Position numbers and translations under genes: made by a program. Below are positions 18,064 to 26,637 of a DNA stretch of 64,000 nucleotides, in pieces. Under the pieces are notes generated by a model. That model ran no database searches, had not been told where the DNA came from, and saw only the letters and a list, made by a program, of their open reading frames with translations. The stretch's first letter is position 1, and every line of letters starts with the position of its first letter. The stretch covers positions 248,001 through 312,000 of the forward strand of contig NZ_SNZW01000017.1 of NCBI RefSeq assembly GCF_004364175.1. Direction: 5' to 3'. This stretch comes from Maribacter caenipelagi (GTDB taxonomy: Bacteria; Bacteroidota; Bacteroidia; Flavobacteriales; Flavobacteriaceae).

Positions 18064-19834
18064 ATATCTTTTTTGCTTTTGAAGCACCCACTTCTTCACT
18101 TAAACTCTCTACAGAAGCTTCTTTAATTCGTTTTACCGATTTAAATTTCTTTAATAATTGCTGCGCAGTTTTTTCGCCAACACCATCTATACCTTCCAAT
18201 TCAGAATTAATAGCTCCTTTACTTCTTTTATTTCTATGAAATGTTATCCCAAATCTATGGGCTTCATTCCGTAAGTATTGAATTATTTTAAGACTTTCAG
18301 ATTTCTTATCTAAATACAAAGGTATAGGGTCTTCTGGAAAATAAATCTCCTCTAATCGTTTTGCTATACCTATGATAGCAATTTTACCTCTTAACCCTAA
18401 TAAATCTAAACTTTTTAAAGCCGAAGATAATTGACCCTTTCCACCATCAATGACAATTAACTGAGGCAATGGTTGCATTTCTTCTTGTAATCTTTTATAC
18501 CTACGGTACACGACTTCTTCCATTGATGCAAAATCATCTGGACCAGTTACTGTTTTAATATTATAATGTCTATACTCTTTTTTAGATGGTTTTCCATCTC
18601 TAAATACCACACATGCCGCTACAGGATTGCTACCTTGAATATTACTATTATCAAAACACTCTATATGTCTAGGTTCGGCAGATAACCTAATATCTTTTTT
18701 CATTTGCGCCATTATCCTATTGGTATGACGATCTGGATCAATGATTTTAATTTGATTAAATCGTTCTTGCCTAAAGAATTTAGCATTACGCTCAGACAAA
18801 TCTAAAATTCGCTTTTTATCTCCCAATTTTGGGACAGTTACTTTTAACCCTGGCGATACGGCTATATTAAAAGGTACGTAAAGCTCCTTTGAATCTGACT
18901 TAAAGCGATCTCTTATTTCAACTATAGCCAATTCTAAAAGATCTTCATCTTTCTCTTCAAGCTTCTTCTTAATCTCCATTGTATGAGACCTTATTATTGA
19001 TCCATGTGCCAGCTGAAGAAAATTTACATAGGCGAAAGCATTGTCTGAAATTATACTGAATACATCAACATTACTGATCTTCGGGTTTACAATAGTGGAT
19101 TTCACCTGATAGTTTTCTAAAACATCTATCTTATCCTTTATTTCTTGCGCTTCTTCAAACCTCATTTCTTCTGCCAATGCTTTCATCTGACTTTTGAAAT
19201 AGGTGATCGATGATTTAAAATTACCTTTTACAATCTCACGTATATCATCTATTTGACGATCATATTCATTTATAGATTGATATCCTTCACATGGTCCTTT
19301 ACAATTGCCTAAGTGATATTCTAAACACACTTTATATTTACCCGCATTAATTTTCTCTGCCGACAAATCATAATTACATGTTCTTAACGGATAAACACTT
19401 TTAATCAAATCTAAAAGCACTCTTACCGTTTTCATACTTGTATACGGACCAAAATATTCAGAACCATCTTTGATGACTCTTCGGGTTGGAAAAAACCTAG
19501 GAAACCTTTCGTTCTTAAGACACAGCCATGGGTATGACTTATCGTCCTTTAACAACACGTTATACCTCGGTCTTAATTCCTTTATTAAGTTGTTCTCCAG
19601 TAAAAGGGCATCTGACTCAGTTGGCACAACTATATGCTTTATAGCTCGAATCTTTTTGACTAAAACTCGGGTTTTACCATACTCATGATTCTTATTGAAA
19701 TATGAAGAAACTCGCTTCTTTAAGTTCTTTGCCTTACCTACATATAGAATGCTGTCATTACTGTCATAAAACTGATACACCCCCGGATCGGTAGGCAAAG
19801 CACTTAGCTGTATATTCAAGGGGATTTCCGTCAT
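18041..19834 (-). CDS. uvrC: Excinuclease ABC subunit C
   Basis: 597 residues, normal for UvrC. Makes both incisions around bulky DNA damage in the UvrABC complex. Domains in order: GIY-YIG nuclease at ~14-90 (GVYQFYDSNDSILYVGKAKN), Cys-containing linker (CNYDLSAEKI, LGNCKGPC), UVR UvrB-binding segment near residues 200-235 (MKALAEEMRFEEAQEIKD), RNase H-like nuclease (IECFDNSNIQGSNPVA, VIDGGKGQL) and C-terminal helix-hairpin-helix repeats (LEGIDGVGEKTAQ). It is the first gene of a two-gene unit with the patatin protein, with which it has no obvious functional link. Confidence 0.97.
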   Translation of the reverse strand: MTEIPLNIQLSALPTDPGVYQFYDSNDSILYVGKAKNLKKRVSSYFNKNHEYGKTRVLVKKIRAIKHIVVPTESDALLLENNLIKELRPRYNVLLKDDKSYPWLCLKNERFPRFFPTRRVIKDGSEYFGPYTSMKTVRVLLDLIKSVYPLRTCNYDLSAEKINAGKYKVCLEYHLGNCKGPCEGYQSINEYDRQIDDIREIVKGNFKSSITYFKSQMKALAEEMRFEEAQEIKDKIDVLENYQVKSTIVNPKISNVDVFSIISDNAFAYVNFLQLAHGSIIRSHTMEIKKKLEEKDEDLLELAIVEIRDRFKSDSKELYVPFNIAVSPGLKVTVPKLGDKKRILDLSERNAKFFRQERFNQIKIIDPDRHTNRIMAQMKKDIRLSAEPRHIECFDNSNIQGSNPVAACVVFRDGKPSKKEYRHYNIKTVTGPDDFASMEEVVYRRYKRLQEEMQPLPQLIVIDGGKGQLSSALKSLDLLGLRGKIAIIGIAKRLEEIYFPEDPIPLYLDKKSESLKIIQYLRNEAHRFGITFHRNKRSKGAINSELEGIDGVGEKTAQQLLKKFKSVKRIKEASVESLSEEVGASKAKKIYESFRKD

Positions 19835-19923
19835 AATTCAATGCTACTAAATTAATATATAAAAGCCATTTCGAATTACTCCATTCTAGATAATTATAAT
19901 TACAATCATTTTTGAACAATTAT

Positions 19924-19978
19924 GAATATCATATTATTATGGTCTATAATTTTTCTAATAAATAATTTTATGATATTC
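19924..19978. repeat. 10-bp inverted repeat with 35-base spacer
   Basis: GAATATCATA at 19924-19933 and its exact complement TATGATATTC at 19969-19978. Flanking AT-rich bases partly extend the pairing. There is no T-run, so it is not a typical terminator; it lies about 90 bases before the uvrC start on the opposite strand. Function unknown. Confidence 0.6.
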
Positions 19979-20089
19979 AAATTATAACATCGATAATTCC
20001 AAAATACATATATGTATTTAAATATTTGATTTTCAATTAATTAACCATTCCTATGTTATTTTGTATAAATGAAACTGTTAATTTTTTTG

Positions 20090-20128
20090 TAAAAAAGTGC
20101 ATTTCAACGATAAAAAAGTGCATTTCAA
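20090..20128 (+). repeat. Two direct repeats, 21-base period
   Basis: TAAAAAAGTGCATTTCAA occurs at 20090-20107 and again at 20111-20128, identical over 18 bases. The 21-base period is two helical turns, so both copies face the same side of the helix, as in tandem activator sites (for example LytTR-type). They lie about 76 bases before the 28-codon frame at 20204 and 196 bases before fau. Confidence 0.7.
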
Positions 20129-20203
20129 AGAGCTAATATTAATTATTTTACCTATTTTTAACGCAACAACAACAATTATTGGCTCATTTACAAAACAAAT
20201 TTT

Positions 20204-20290
20204 ATGGATAGTTATATCATCACTTTAGGAACATACCTTATTTTAATGTTATTTTTCAAGGTATTTTTTGCTGTTGCAGGTAAAGAATAA
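20204..20290 (+). CDS. Possible 28-residue single-pass membrane microprotein
   Basis: ATG at 20204, stop TAA at 20288-20290. The peptide begins MDSYIITLGTYLILM, continues with a hydrophobic stretch and ends AVAGKE, so one transmembrane helix covers most of it, with a short polar tail. No homologue is known to me and there is no Shine-Dalgarno sequence. Support is indirect: an 18-base direct repeat sits upstream, and the frame starts with ATG inside an otherwise stop-rich AT region. It may be a chance frame. Confidence 0.35.
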   Translation: MDSYIITLGTYLILMLFFKVFFAVAGKE

Positions 20291-20323
20291 TATGAAATAT
20301 CATTGTGCTAAAATCACTTCATT

Positions 20324-20893
20324 ATGTTGAAGAAAGATTTACGCATAAAATATTCAAAGCTACGTAGTTCCCTTACATCGTCTCAAATATCTTCTCAAAG
20401 TATAGCAATTGCCAATTCAGTTTTACAATTGCCCATATGGAGTAATTCATATTTTCACATTTTTATACCTATTGAACAAAAGGCTGAAATCAACACAGAA
20501 GGTATCATCTCGATACTTCTTGGTTTAGATAAAAATGTTATCGTTCCGAAAATTAAATCTTCTACCGAATTAGAACATTATCTACTTACCGATAACACAA
20601 AATTTACTACAAACAGTCTAAATATACCCGAACCTATTGACGGCATTACTATTGAACCTAAAAAATTGGATGTTGTTTTTATTCCACTTTTAGCGTTTGA
20701 TGAGCTAGGGAATAGAATAGGCTATGGAAAAGGATATTATGACCGATTTCTAAGTGATTGTAAAGAAGACGTGATAAAAATCGGTTTATCTTTCTTTGAA
20801 GCTGAACATTGTATCGATGATGTTGACGCCACAGATATACCTCTTGATTATTGCGTTACACCTATTAAAACCTATTCCTTTAAAACATCCTGA
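20324..20893 (+). CDS. fau: 5-formyltetrahydrofolate cyclo-ligase
   Basis: 189 residues. Converts 5-formyl-THF to 5,10-methenyl-THF with ATP, recycling inhibitory folate. Features: N-terminal basic KKDLRIKYSKLRSSL, the central VVFIPLLAFDELGNRIGYGKGYYDRFL containing the ATP/substrate loop GYGKGYYDRFL, and a C-terminal DIPLDYCVTP. The 3' end overlaps the convergent lspA gene by 22 bases. Starting ATG at 20324 is the only one that keeps the N-terminal helix. Confidence 0.95.
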   Translation: MLKKDLRIKYSKLRSSLTSSQISSQSIAIANSVLQLPIWSNSYFHIFIPIEQKAEINTEGIISILLGLDKNVIVPKIKSSTELEHYLLTDNTKFTTNSLNIPEPIDGITIEPKKLDVVFIPLLAFDELGNRIGYGKGYYDRFLSDCKEDVIKIGLSFFEAEHCIDDVDATDIPLDYCVTPIKTYSFKTS

Positions 20894-21543
20894 TTTTGTA
20901 GATGCTCACTCTCTTGATTTGGCGTTTCTTCTTCTCTATTAAATGCTCTTTTATTAAAAACTAGTAATATACCCACACCTGTACTTATTGCTGTATCTGC
21001 AATATTAAAAACAGGTTCAAAGAATCTAAAATTCTGTCCGCCTACCATTGGCATCCAAGTGGGCCAGGTAGAATCTACCATTGGAAAGTACAACATATCT
21101 ACTACCTTACCATAAAATAATTTACCATAAGGCTCATCAGAAAATAGCGTTGCTACTTCATTATAACTTTCATTAAAAATAGCGCCGTAAAAAACGGAGT
21201 CCAATATATTACCTAATGCTCCGGCAAAAATTAATGAAACAGCCCAAATTAATGTGTTCGATGCCTTTTTCTTAATGACATCTAATAACCAATACCCTAT
21301 ACCAAAAATGGCAAATAATCTAAATACCGTTAATACCAATTTTCCGATATTATCAGAAATAGGCAATACATCACTTAGTTTTGCTCCCCAAGCCGCACCC
21401 TCATTTTCAATGAATAGAATTTTAAACCAGTTAAATACCTCAACCGACTCACCCAAAACAAAATGGGTCTTTATATAAATCTTACTCCATTGATCAATAA
21501 TTAATATCAACAGAATAAATAGTACAGATTTTTTAATGTTCAT
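20872..21543 (-). CDS. lspA: Lipoprotein signal peptidase II
   Basis: 223 residues, longer than the ~165 of E. coli. Removes signal peptides from prolipoproteins in the inner membrane. Catalytic aspartates are D115 in GNILDS and D183 in FNIADTAIS. NEGAAWG is the usual family segment near residue 48. About 50 extra residues sit between the two aspartates (around 123-172), an insertion seen in Bacteroidota LspA, and a polar tail follows residue 203. The window encodes many lipobox proteins that would be substrates. It follows the DUF4097-like gene by 33 bases and converges on fau. Confidence 0.95.
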   Translation of the reverse strand: MNIKKSVLFILLILIIDQWSKIYIKTHFVLGESVEVFNWFKILFIENEGAAWGAKLSDVLPISDNIGKLVLTVFRLFAIFGIGYWLLDVIKKKASNTLIWAVSLIFAGALGNILDSVFYGAIFNESYNEVATLFSDEPYGKLFYGKVVDMLYFPMVDSTWPTWMPMVGGQNFRFFEPVFNIADTAISTGVGILLVFNKRAFNREEETPNQESEHLQNQDVLKE

Positions 21544-21576
21544 GGGCTTTCATCAATGAGCGCAAAAATATAAATA

Positions 21577-22197
21577 TTATTCGGTTTTAGTGAGATCAAT
21601 ATTCCCTGTAATGGTTTCTAACTTAAATAACGAATTTCCTTCTGGTATTATATTCTCAGAAACCTTTCCATACTTACTAGTAGCGTCAATACTAGCTGCT
21701 GTTGAATAGACCTCTATACTACCACTTTGAGATTTTATTTCAGCTTGAGCTACTATATCATTCAGTACACAAGTACCATCCGATAATGATACATGTATTT
21801 TATTATACTCGCCATCTAGAACTACCCTAGCATTTGTACCATAGATTTCTAGGTTTTTATAAGAAGGGACTATCAATTTCAATAAAATCGAAACTACTTT
21901 ATGTGCACTTAATTTATCATTAGGATTCTCAAAATTCGGAGTAAAGCCTGTTTCAACCATAATCGTAGAACCATTAGTTGAGACTTCTAAATCTAAGTCT
22001 TGGCTATATTCGCCCTCCATTTCTGCAACAATGCTAATTTCATTACTCTTGTTCGTTTGTACTTCAATAACAAAGCAGTTAGTAGCATCTACCTGAATTA
22101 AACTGATATGATCTGCCAAAATATTCTTATACATCTTCTTTTGAGCAGTAAGCCCAACAGAGAGTAAAAGAACGAAACATAACAGGGAAACTTTCAA
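21577..22197 (-). CDS. Exported DUF4097-like beta-repeat protein
   Basis: 206 residues with a signal peptide cut near LTAQ. The mature chain is a run of short beta-strands and turns (IKSQSGSIEVYS, ATSKYGKV, LETITGNIDL), as in DUF4097/DUF2807 putative auto-transported adhesin-like beta-helices. No catalytic motif is visible. It sits between a hairpin after the dksA-like gene and lspA, so it may be read through from the ileS operon or have its own promoter. Function unknown. Confidence 0.7.
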   Translation of the reverse strand: MKVSLLCFVLLLSVGLTAQKKMYKNILADHISLIQVDATNCFVIEVQTNKSNEISIVAEMEGEYSQDLDLEVSTNGSTIMVETGFTPNFENPNDKLSAHKVVSILLKLIVPSYKNLEIYGTNARVVLDGEYNKIHVSLSDGTCVLNDIVAQAEIKSQSGSIEVYSTAASIDATSKYGKVSENIIPEGNSLFKLETITGNIDLTKTE

Positions 22198-22212
22198 AAT
22201 AAAAGTTATTAA

Positions 22213-22234
22213 AAAACGCCCCTTAAGGCGTTTT
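22213..22234 (-). terminator. Hairpin terminator after the dksA-like gene
   Basis: Arms AAAACGCC (22213-22220) and GGCGTTTT (22227-22234), loop CCTTAA; the minus-strand product ends in T6. It starts 2 bases past the stop and separates ileS-dksA from the next two genes, possibly only partly. Confidence 0.7.
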
Positions 22235-22236
22235 AA

Positions 22237-22620
22237 TTATGACTGCATATTTTTAGCTTCAATACTTAATGTAGCATGTGGCACAAGTTTTAATCGCTCT
22301 TTATTGATTAATTTACCTGTAACACGACATATACCAAAGGTCTTATTCTCTATACGTAATAAAGCATTCTTAAGGTCACGAATAAACTTTTCTTGCCTAA
22401 TAGCCAATTGCGTATTCGCCTCTTTGCTCATTGTCTCTGAACCTTCTTCAAATGCCTTAAAGGTGGGCGACGTATCATCGGTACCGTTATTACCATCGTT
22501 CATATAAGCACTTTTCAAAAGCTCTAAATGGCTTTTTGCCTTTTCTATCTTCTCTTCGATCAATACTTTGAATTCTGCCAAATCTTTATCAGAATACCTT
22601 ACTTTTAAATCTTCTGCCAT
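22237..22620 (-). CDS. TraR/DksA-family protein with degenerate zinc finger
   Basis: 127 residues. A long coiled coil (~15-90) with the acidic tip region (NDGTDDTSP) typical of DksA, then FGICRVTGKLINKERL in place of the four-Cys finger. Only C98 remains. Related Bacteroidota proteins share this loss. The family binds the RNA polymerase secondary channel and works with ppGpp, but without zinc the fold must be held in another way. It starts 3 bases after ileS and ends at a hairpin, so it is co-transcribed with ileS. Confidence 0.88.
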   Translation of the reverse strand: MAEDLKVRYSDKDLAEFKVLIEEKIEKAKSHLELLKSAYMNDGNNGTDDTSPTFKAFEEGSETMSKEANTQLAIRQEKFIRDLKNALLRIENKTFGICRVTGKLINKERLKLVPHATLSIEAKNMQS

Positions 22621-22623
22621 CTC

Positions 22624-25600
22624 TTAATGTTTTTCAATAAACAATTTAGTGTTCACCTCGTCAAAAGCAATTTCTATGCCTCTGTCCAATTTTTCTACAA
22701 AATTTAATTCTGCCGTTAAAGTCTCTGTTTTAATATACTCAATATTATTTTTTACAGCAACTTCAACAAAACCGTCTTTTAATATATCGATTGCAATTTT
22801 ATCTGTCACCTCAAAACCAGAATCTTTTCTAATATTCTGAATTCTATTGACCAACTCTCTTGCAACTCCTTCATTTCTCAACTCTTCATTGATTGTTACA
22901 TCTAAGGCAACAGTTAATTTTCCAGAGGTTGCTACCATCCAACCTTCAATATCTTGGGAAGAGATTTCTACATCCTGTAACTGTAAAGTAATACTTTTAT
23001 TTTCTAATTGGATTGTTAATTCGCCATCCTGCTCAATTTTTTGGATATCGTTCTGGTCAAAACCGTTGACAACTTGAGCAATTTGCTTCATTTCTTTTCC
23101 AAATTTCGGACCTAAAGTCTTGAAATTAGGCTTAATACGCTTAACCAATATTCCTGACGCATCATCTAGTAGCTGAATTTCCTTAACATTAACTTCAGAT
23201 TTAATTAATTCTGATACTGCTTCAATTTCTTCTCTGTCCGTATCATCTAACACCGGAATCATTATTTTCTGTAACGGCTGACGCACTTTTATCTTCTCTT
23301 TCTGACGGATTGATAACACCAACGAAGAAATTATTTGCGCTTTCTGCATTTTAACTTCTAAGCTTTTATCAATAAGTGATTCATCTGCAACTGGGAAATC
23401 TGCCAAATGCACACTTTCAAAACCATCTTTTACCGTAGCTTTATTCAAATCTAAATACAATTGATCCATGAAAAATGGTGCAATCGGTGCAGATAATTTT
23501 GCAACGATATCTAAACATGTATATAAGGTTTGGTACGCCGCAATTTTATCTTGAGCATATTCTCCTTTCCAGAAACGTCTTCTACACAAACGAACATACC
23601 AGTTACTTAGGTTCTCTTGAACAAAATCTGATATTGCTCTTGCAGCACGTGTTGGTTCATACTCGTTGTATGCCGTATCTACAGTTTTTATCAATGAATT
23701 TAATTCTGATAAAATCCAACGGTCTATTTCTGTACGTTCTGCCATCGGCACATCGGCCTCAGAATAGGTAAACTTATCTAAGTTCGCATATAGTCCGAAA
23801 AAGGAATAGGTATTATACAAAGTACCAAAGAACTTGCGTTTTACCTCTGCGATGCCTTCCGTATCGAACTTTAGGTTATCCCAAGGGTTGGCATTACTGA
23901 TCATATACCATCTTGTAGCATCTGCACCGTGCTCGTTCATCGTTTCAAAAGGATCTACGGCATTGCCTAATCGCTTTGACATTTTCTTACCGTCCTTGTC
24001 TAAAACGAGTCCGTTAGAAACTACATTTTTATACGCAACAGAATCAAAAACCATAGTTGCAATTGCGTGTAAGGTATAAAACCAGCCACGTGTTTGATCG
24101 ACGCCTTCTGCTATGAAATCTGCAGGAAATGTTTTTCCTTCATCTATCAATTCTTTATTTTCAAATGGGTAATGCCATTGAGCATAAGGCATAGAACCAC
24201 TATCGAACCAAACATCGATTAGATCACTTTCACGCTTCATCGGTTTTCCTGATGCGGATAACAATGTAATCTGATCAACTATATTCTTATGTAAATCTAT
24301 TTTATCGTAGTTCTCATCAGACATATCGTCAACTACGAAATCTGCATAGATATCTTTTTCCAATACTCCTGCTTCAACCGCTTTTGCCATTTCTGACTTC
24401 AACTCTGCAACGGAACCTATGATTATTTCTTCTTTACCGTCTTCTGTTCTCCAGATTGGCAGAGGAATACCCCAATACCTAGACCTAGAAAGGTTCCAAT
24501 CATTTGCATTTGCCAACCAATTGCCAAATCTACCTTCACCAGTTGCTTTCGGTTTCCAGTTAATAGTTTGGTTCAACTCAAACATTTTATCCTTTACATC
24601 GGTCACTTTAATGAACCATGAATCTAACGGATAATATAATATTGGCTTATCTGTACGCCAGCAGTTCGGGTAACTGTGCACATATTTCTCAACCTTAAAA
24701 GCTTTATTCTCTTCTTTTAACTTAATGGCAATTTCAACGTCTATAGAACGCTCTGGCGCTTCACCATCTTCATAATATTCGTTCTTAACATACTTACCAC
24801 CTAATTCTTTTAATTCTGGTCTAAACCTACCTTGCAGATCAACCAGTGGAACCAAGTTTGCATTTTCGTCTAACACTAACATTGGTGGTATTTCAGGAAC
24901 TGCCTGCTTGGCTACAAAAGCATCGTCCGCACCAAAAGTTGGAGCCGTATGTACGATACCCGTACCATCTTCAGTAGTTACAAAATCACCTGCAATAATT
25001 CTAAATGCATTTTCTGCATTTTCATATGGAAGCACATAATCCATTAACTGTTCATAACGAACACCCAATAAATCTTTGCCTTTGAATTCCTTAACTACAT
25101 AGAAAGGAATTTTTTTATCCCCAGATTTGTACTCCAATAATTCAGATTTCTCTGATACTTCTTTGAACTTACCAGAGAATTGTTTGCCTACCAAATTTTT
25201 GGCTAGAACAACATTCATAGGCTCAAAAGTGTACTGATTGTAAGATTCAACTAAAACATAATCTATTTTAGAACCTACGGTCAATGCTGTATTCGATGGT
25301 AAGGTCCAAGGGGTAGTCGTCCAAGCTAAAAAGTATACTGTGCCTTCATTCTGTAAGAAATCTGGCAATGTTTCTTCGACAGCTTTAAACTGAGCAGTTA
25401 CCGTGGTATCAGTCACATCTTGATAAGTACCTGGTTGATTTAGCTCATGAGAACTCAACCCTGTTCCAGCCTTTGGTGAATATGGCTGTATGGTATAACC
25501 TTTATAGATTAAATCTTTTGAATATATCTGTTTTAACAACCACCAAACAGTTTCCATGTATTTGGACTTATAGGTAATATACGGATCTTCCATATCTACC

Positions 25601-26022
25601 CAATACCCAACTTGTTCGGTCATCGAATTCCAAACATCGGTGTATCTCATTACCGCTTTTTTACAAGCAGCATTATATTCTTCAACAGAAATTTTAACTC
25701 CGATATCTTCTTTGGTAATACCCAGTTCTTTCTCAACACCCAGTTCAATAGGAAGACCATGAGTGTCCCAACCAGCTTTACGCTTTACTTGAAAACCTTT
25801 CATGGTTTTGTATCTTGGGAAGATATCTTTAATGGTTCTAGCCATTACATGATGAATACCCGGCATACCGTTTGCTGACGGCGGACCTTCATAGAATACA
25901 TAACTTTCTTTACCCTCGCGAGTTGATATACTTTTTTCAAAAATGGCATTCTTTGACCAGTAGTCAAGTATTTCTTCTGCGACCTTTGGTAAATTCAATC
26001 CTTGATATTCTGTGAACTTCAT
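22624..26022 (-). CDS. ileS: Isoleucyl-tRNA synthetase, type 2 (GIHH signature)
   Basis: 1132 residues, the length of the eukaryote-like type 2 enzyme. Charges tRNA-Ile and edits mis-activated valine. The class I signature is GIHH (residues 55-58, after PPSANGMP) rather than the usual HIGH, and the second motif is KKMSKRLGN. The editing domain has TTPWTLPSNTAL and DGTGIVHTAPTFG. The C-terminal half includes the anticodon-binding domain (RFWKGEYAQ) and the DUF5915-like tail. The order ileS-dksA is compact (3-base gap). A TAATTTTG sequence upstream (minus, 26057-26064) could be a -7 element but lacks good -33 spacing. Confidence 0.97.
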   Translation of the reverse strand: MKFTEYQGLNLPKVAEEILDYWSKNAIFEKSISTREGKESYVFYEGPPSANGMPGIHHVMARTIKDIFPRYKTMKGFQVKRKAGWDTHGLPIELGVEKELGITKEDIGVKISVEEYNAACKKAVMRYTDVWNSMTEQVGYWVDMEDPYITYKSKYMETVWWLLKQIYSKDLIYKGYTIQPYSPKAGTGLSSHELNQPGTYQDVTDTTVTAQFKAVEETLPDFLQNEGTVYFLAWTTTPWTLPSNTALTVGSKIDYVLVESYNQYTFEPMNVVLAKNLVGKQFSGKFKEVSEKSELLEYKSGDKKIPFYVVKEFKGKDLLGVRYEQLMDYVLPYENAENAFRIIAGDFVTTEDGTGIVHTAPTFGADDAFVAKQAVPEIPPMLVLDENANLVPLVDLQGRFRPELKELGGKYVKNEYYEDGEAPERSIDVEIAIKLKEENKAFKVEKYVHSYPNCWRTDKPILYYPLDSWFIKVTDVKDKMFELNQTINWKPKATGEGRFGNWLANANDWNLSRSRYWGIPLPIWRTEDGKEEIIIGSVAELKSEMAKAVEAGVLEKDIYADFVVDDMSDENYDKIDLHKNIVDQITLLSASGKPMKRESDLIDVWFDSGSMPYAQWHYPFENKELIDEGKTFPADFIAEGVDQTRGWFYTLHAIATMVFDSVAYKNVVSNGLVLDKDGKKMSKRLGNAVDPFETMNEHGADATRWYMISNANPWDNLKFDTEGIAEVKRKFFGTLYNTYSFFGLYANLDKFTYSEADVPMAERTEIDRWILSELNSLIKTVDTAYNEYEPTRAARAISDFVQENLSNWYVRLCRRRFWKGEYAQDKIAAYQTLYTCLDIVAKLSAPIAPFFMDQLYLDLNKATVKDGFESVHLADFPVADESLIDKSLEVKMQKAQIISSLVLSIRQKEKIKVRQPLQKIMIPVLDDTDREEIEAVSELIKSEVNVKEIQLLDDASGILVKRIKPNFKTLGPKFGKEMKQIAQVVNGFDQNDIQKIEQDGELTIQLENKSITLQLQDVEISSQDIEGWMVATSGKLTVALDVTINEELRNEGVARELVNRIQNIRKDSGFEVTDKIAIDILKDGFVEVAVKNNIEYIKTETLTAELNFVEKLDRGIEIAFDEVNTKLFIEKH

Positions 26023-26209
26023 ACAAAATGCTTATAATACTAGGTTTAAAAGGCTGCAAAATTATAAAATTTTGATCAAAAAGGAGTGTATTGGGTATAC
26101 TGAAATACCTATAAACCATGTATTAAAGGATTTATTAACACTATAAACATCCAAAAGTTAAATTTCTACGTATATTACAATGAACAATTAACCATTTAAG
26201 TTTACACAA

Positions 26210-26581
26210 ATGAAAAAAGTAATTTTAGGATCATTAGCAATTTTAGCACTTAGTATGTCAGTTTCATGTAGAGATGCTGCCGATAAAGCAAAATCTGCAA
26301 CTGAAGAAGCAGGTGCTGCATTAGAAAATGCTGGTGAAGAATTAAAAGAAGCTGGTAAAGATCTAGAAGAAGCTGGCGAAGGCGCAATGGATGCGGCTAA
26401 AGAAGCAAGCGAAAATGCAATGGATGCTGCCGAAGATGCTGCTGAAACAGTAAAAGAAGCCGGTGAAGATACTATGGATGCAGCTAAAGAAGCAGGTAAT
26501 GACGTAAAAGACGCAGCTAATGATGCAGCTGACAAAGCAGCTCAAACAGCTGAAGATGTAAAAAAGGCGGTTAAACACTAA
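26210..26581 (+). CDS. Ala/Glu/Lys-rich helical repeat lipoprotein
   Basis: 123 residues. Lipobox MSVSC puts the lipid on C20. The mature part is almost wholly Ala, Glu, Asp, Lys and Gly in repeating units such as EEAGEGAMDAAKEA and KEAGEDTMDAAKEA, a long amphipathic helix like those of LEA or YtxH-type proteins. No catalytic motif. It is monocistronic, with a strong bidirectional terminator 24 bases after the stop. Comparable small flavobacterial lipoproteins are abundant and stress-linked, but that role here is inference. The repeated codons keep frames open on the opposite strand; those are shadows. Confidence 0.85.
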   Translation: MKKVILGSLAILALSMSVSCRDAADKAKSATEEAGAALENAGEELKEAGKDLEEAGEGAMDAAKEASENAMDAAEDAAETVKEAGEDTMDAAKEAGNDVKDAANDAADKAAQTAEDVKKAVKH

Positions 26582-26604
26582 CAATATCCTTTTTTTTATA
26601 AATT

Positions 26605-26633
26605 AAAAAGACCCGTTAATACCGGGTCTTTTT
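26605..26633. terminator. Bidirectional terminator
   Basis: 11-bp perfect arms AAAAAGACCCG (26605-26615) and CGGGTCTTTTT (26623-26633), loop of 7, with T7 on the plus side. It serves the lipoprotein gene and the convergent TonB receptor gene, whose stop is at 26638. Confidence 0.9.
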
Positions 26634-26637
26634 TTAT

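Larger units (their letters stand above)
19835..20203. other. AT-rich intergenic region with repeats
   Basis: With the small reading frame and gap that follow, this forms a 489-base stretch without a clear gene. It holds a 10-bp inverted repeat (19924-19978) and a two-copy direct repeat with a 21-base period (20090-20128). I found no TAnnTTTG promoter with good spacing on either strand, and no tRNA-like fold. Confidence 0.6.

Noticed and set aside
26363..26584. Long open frames on the minus strand across the Ala-rich lipoprotein gene
   Set aside because: They come from the repeated GCT/GCA-rich codons of the real gene and have Ser/Phe/Cys-rich chains without homology.
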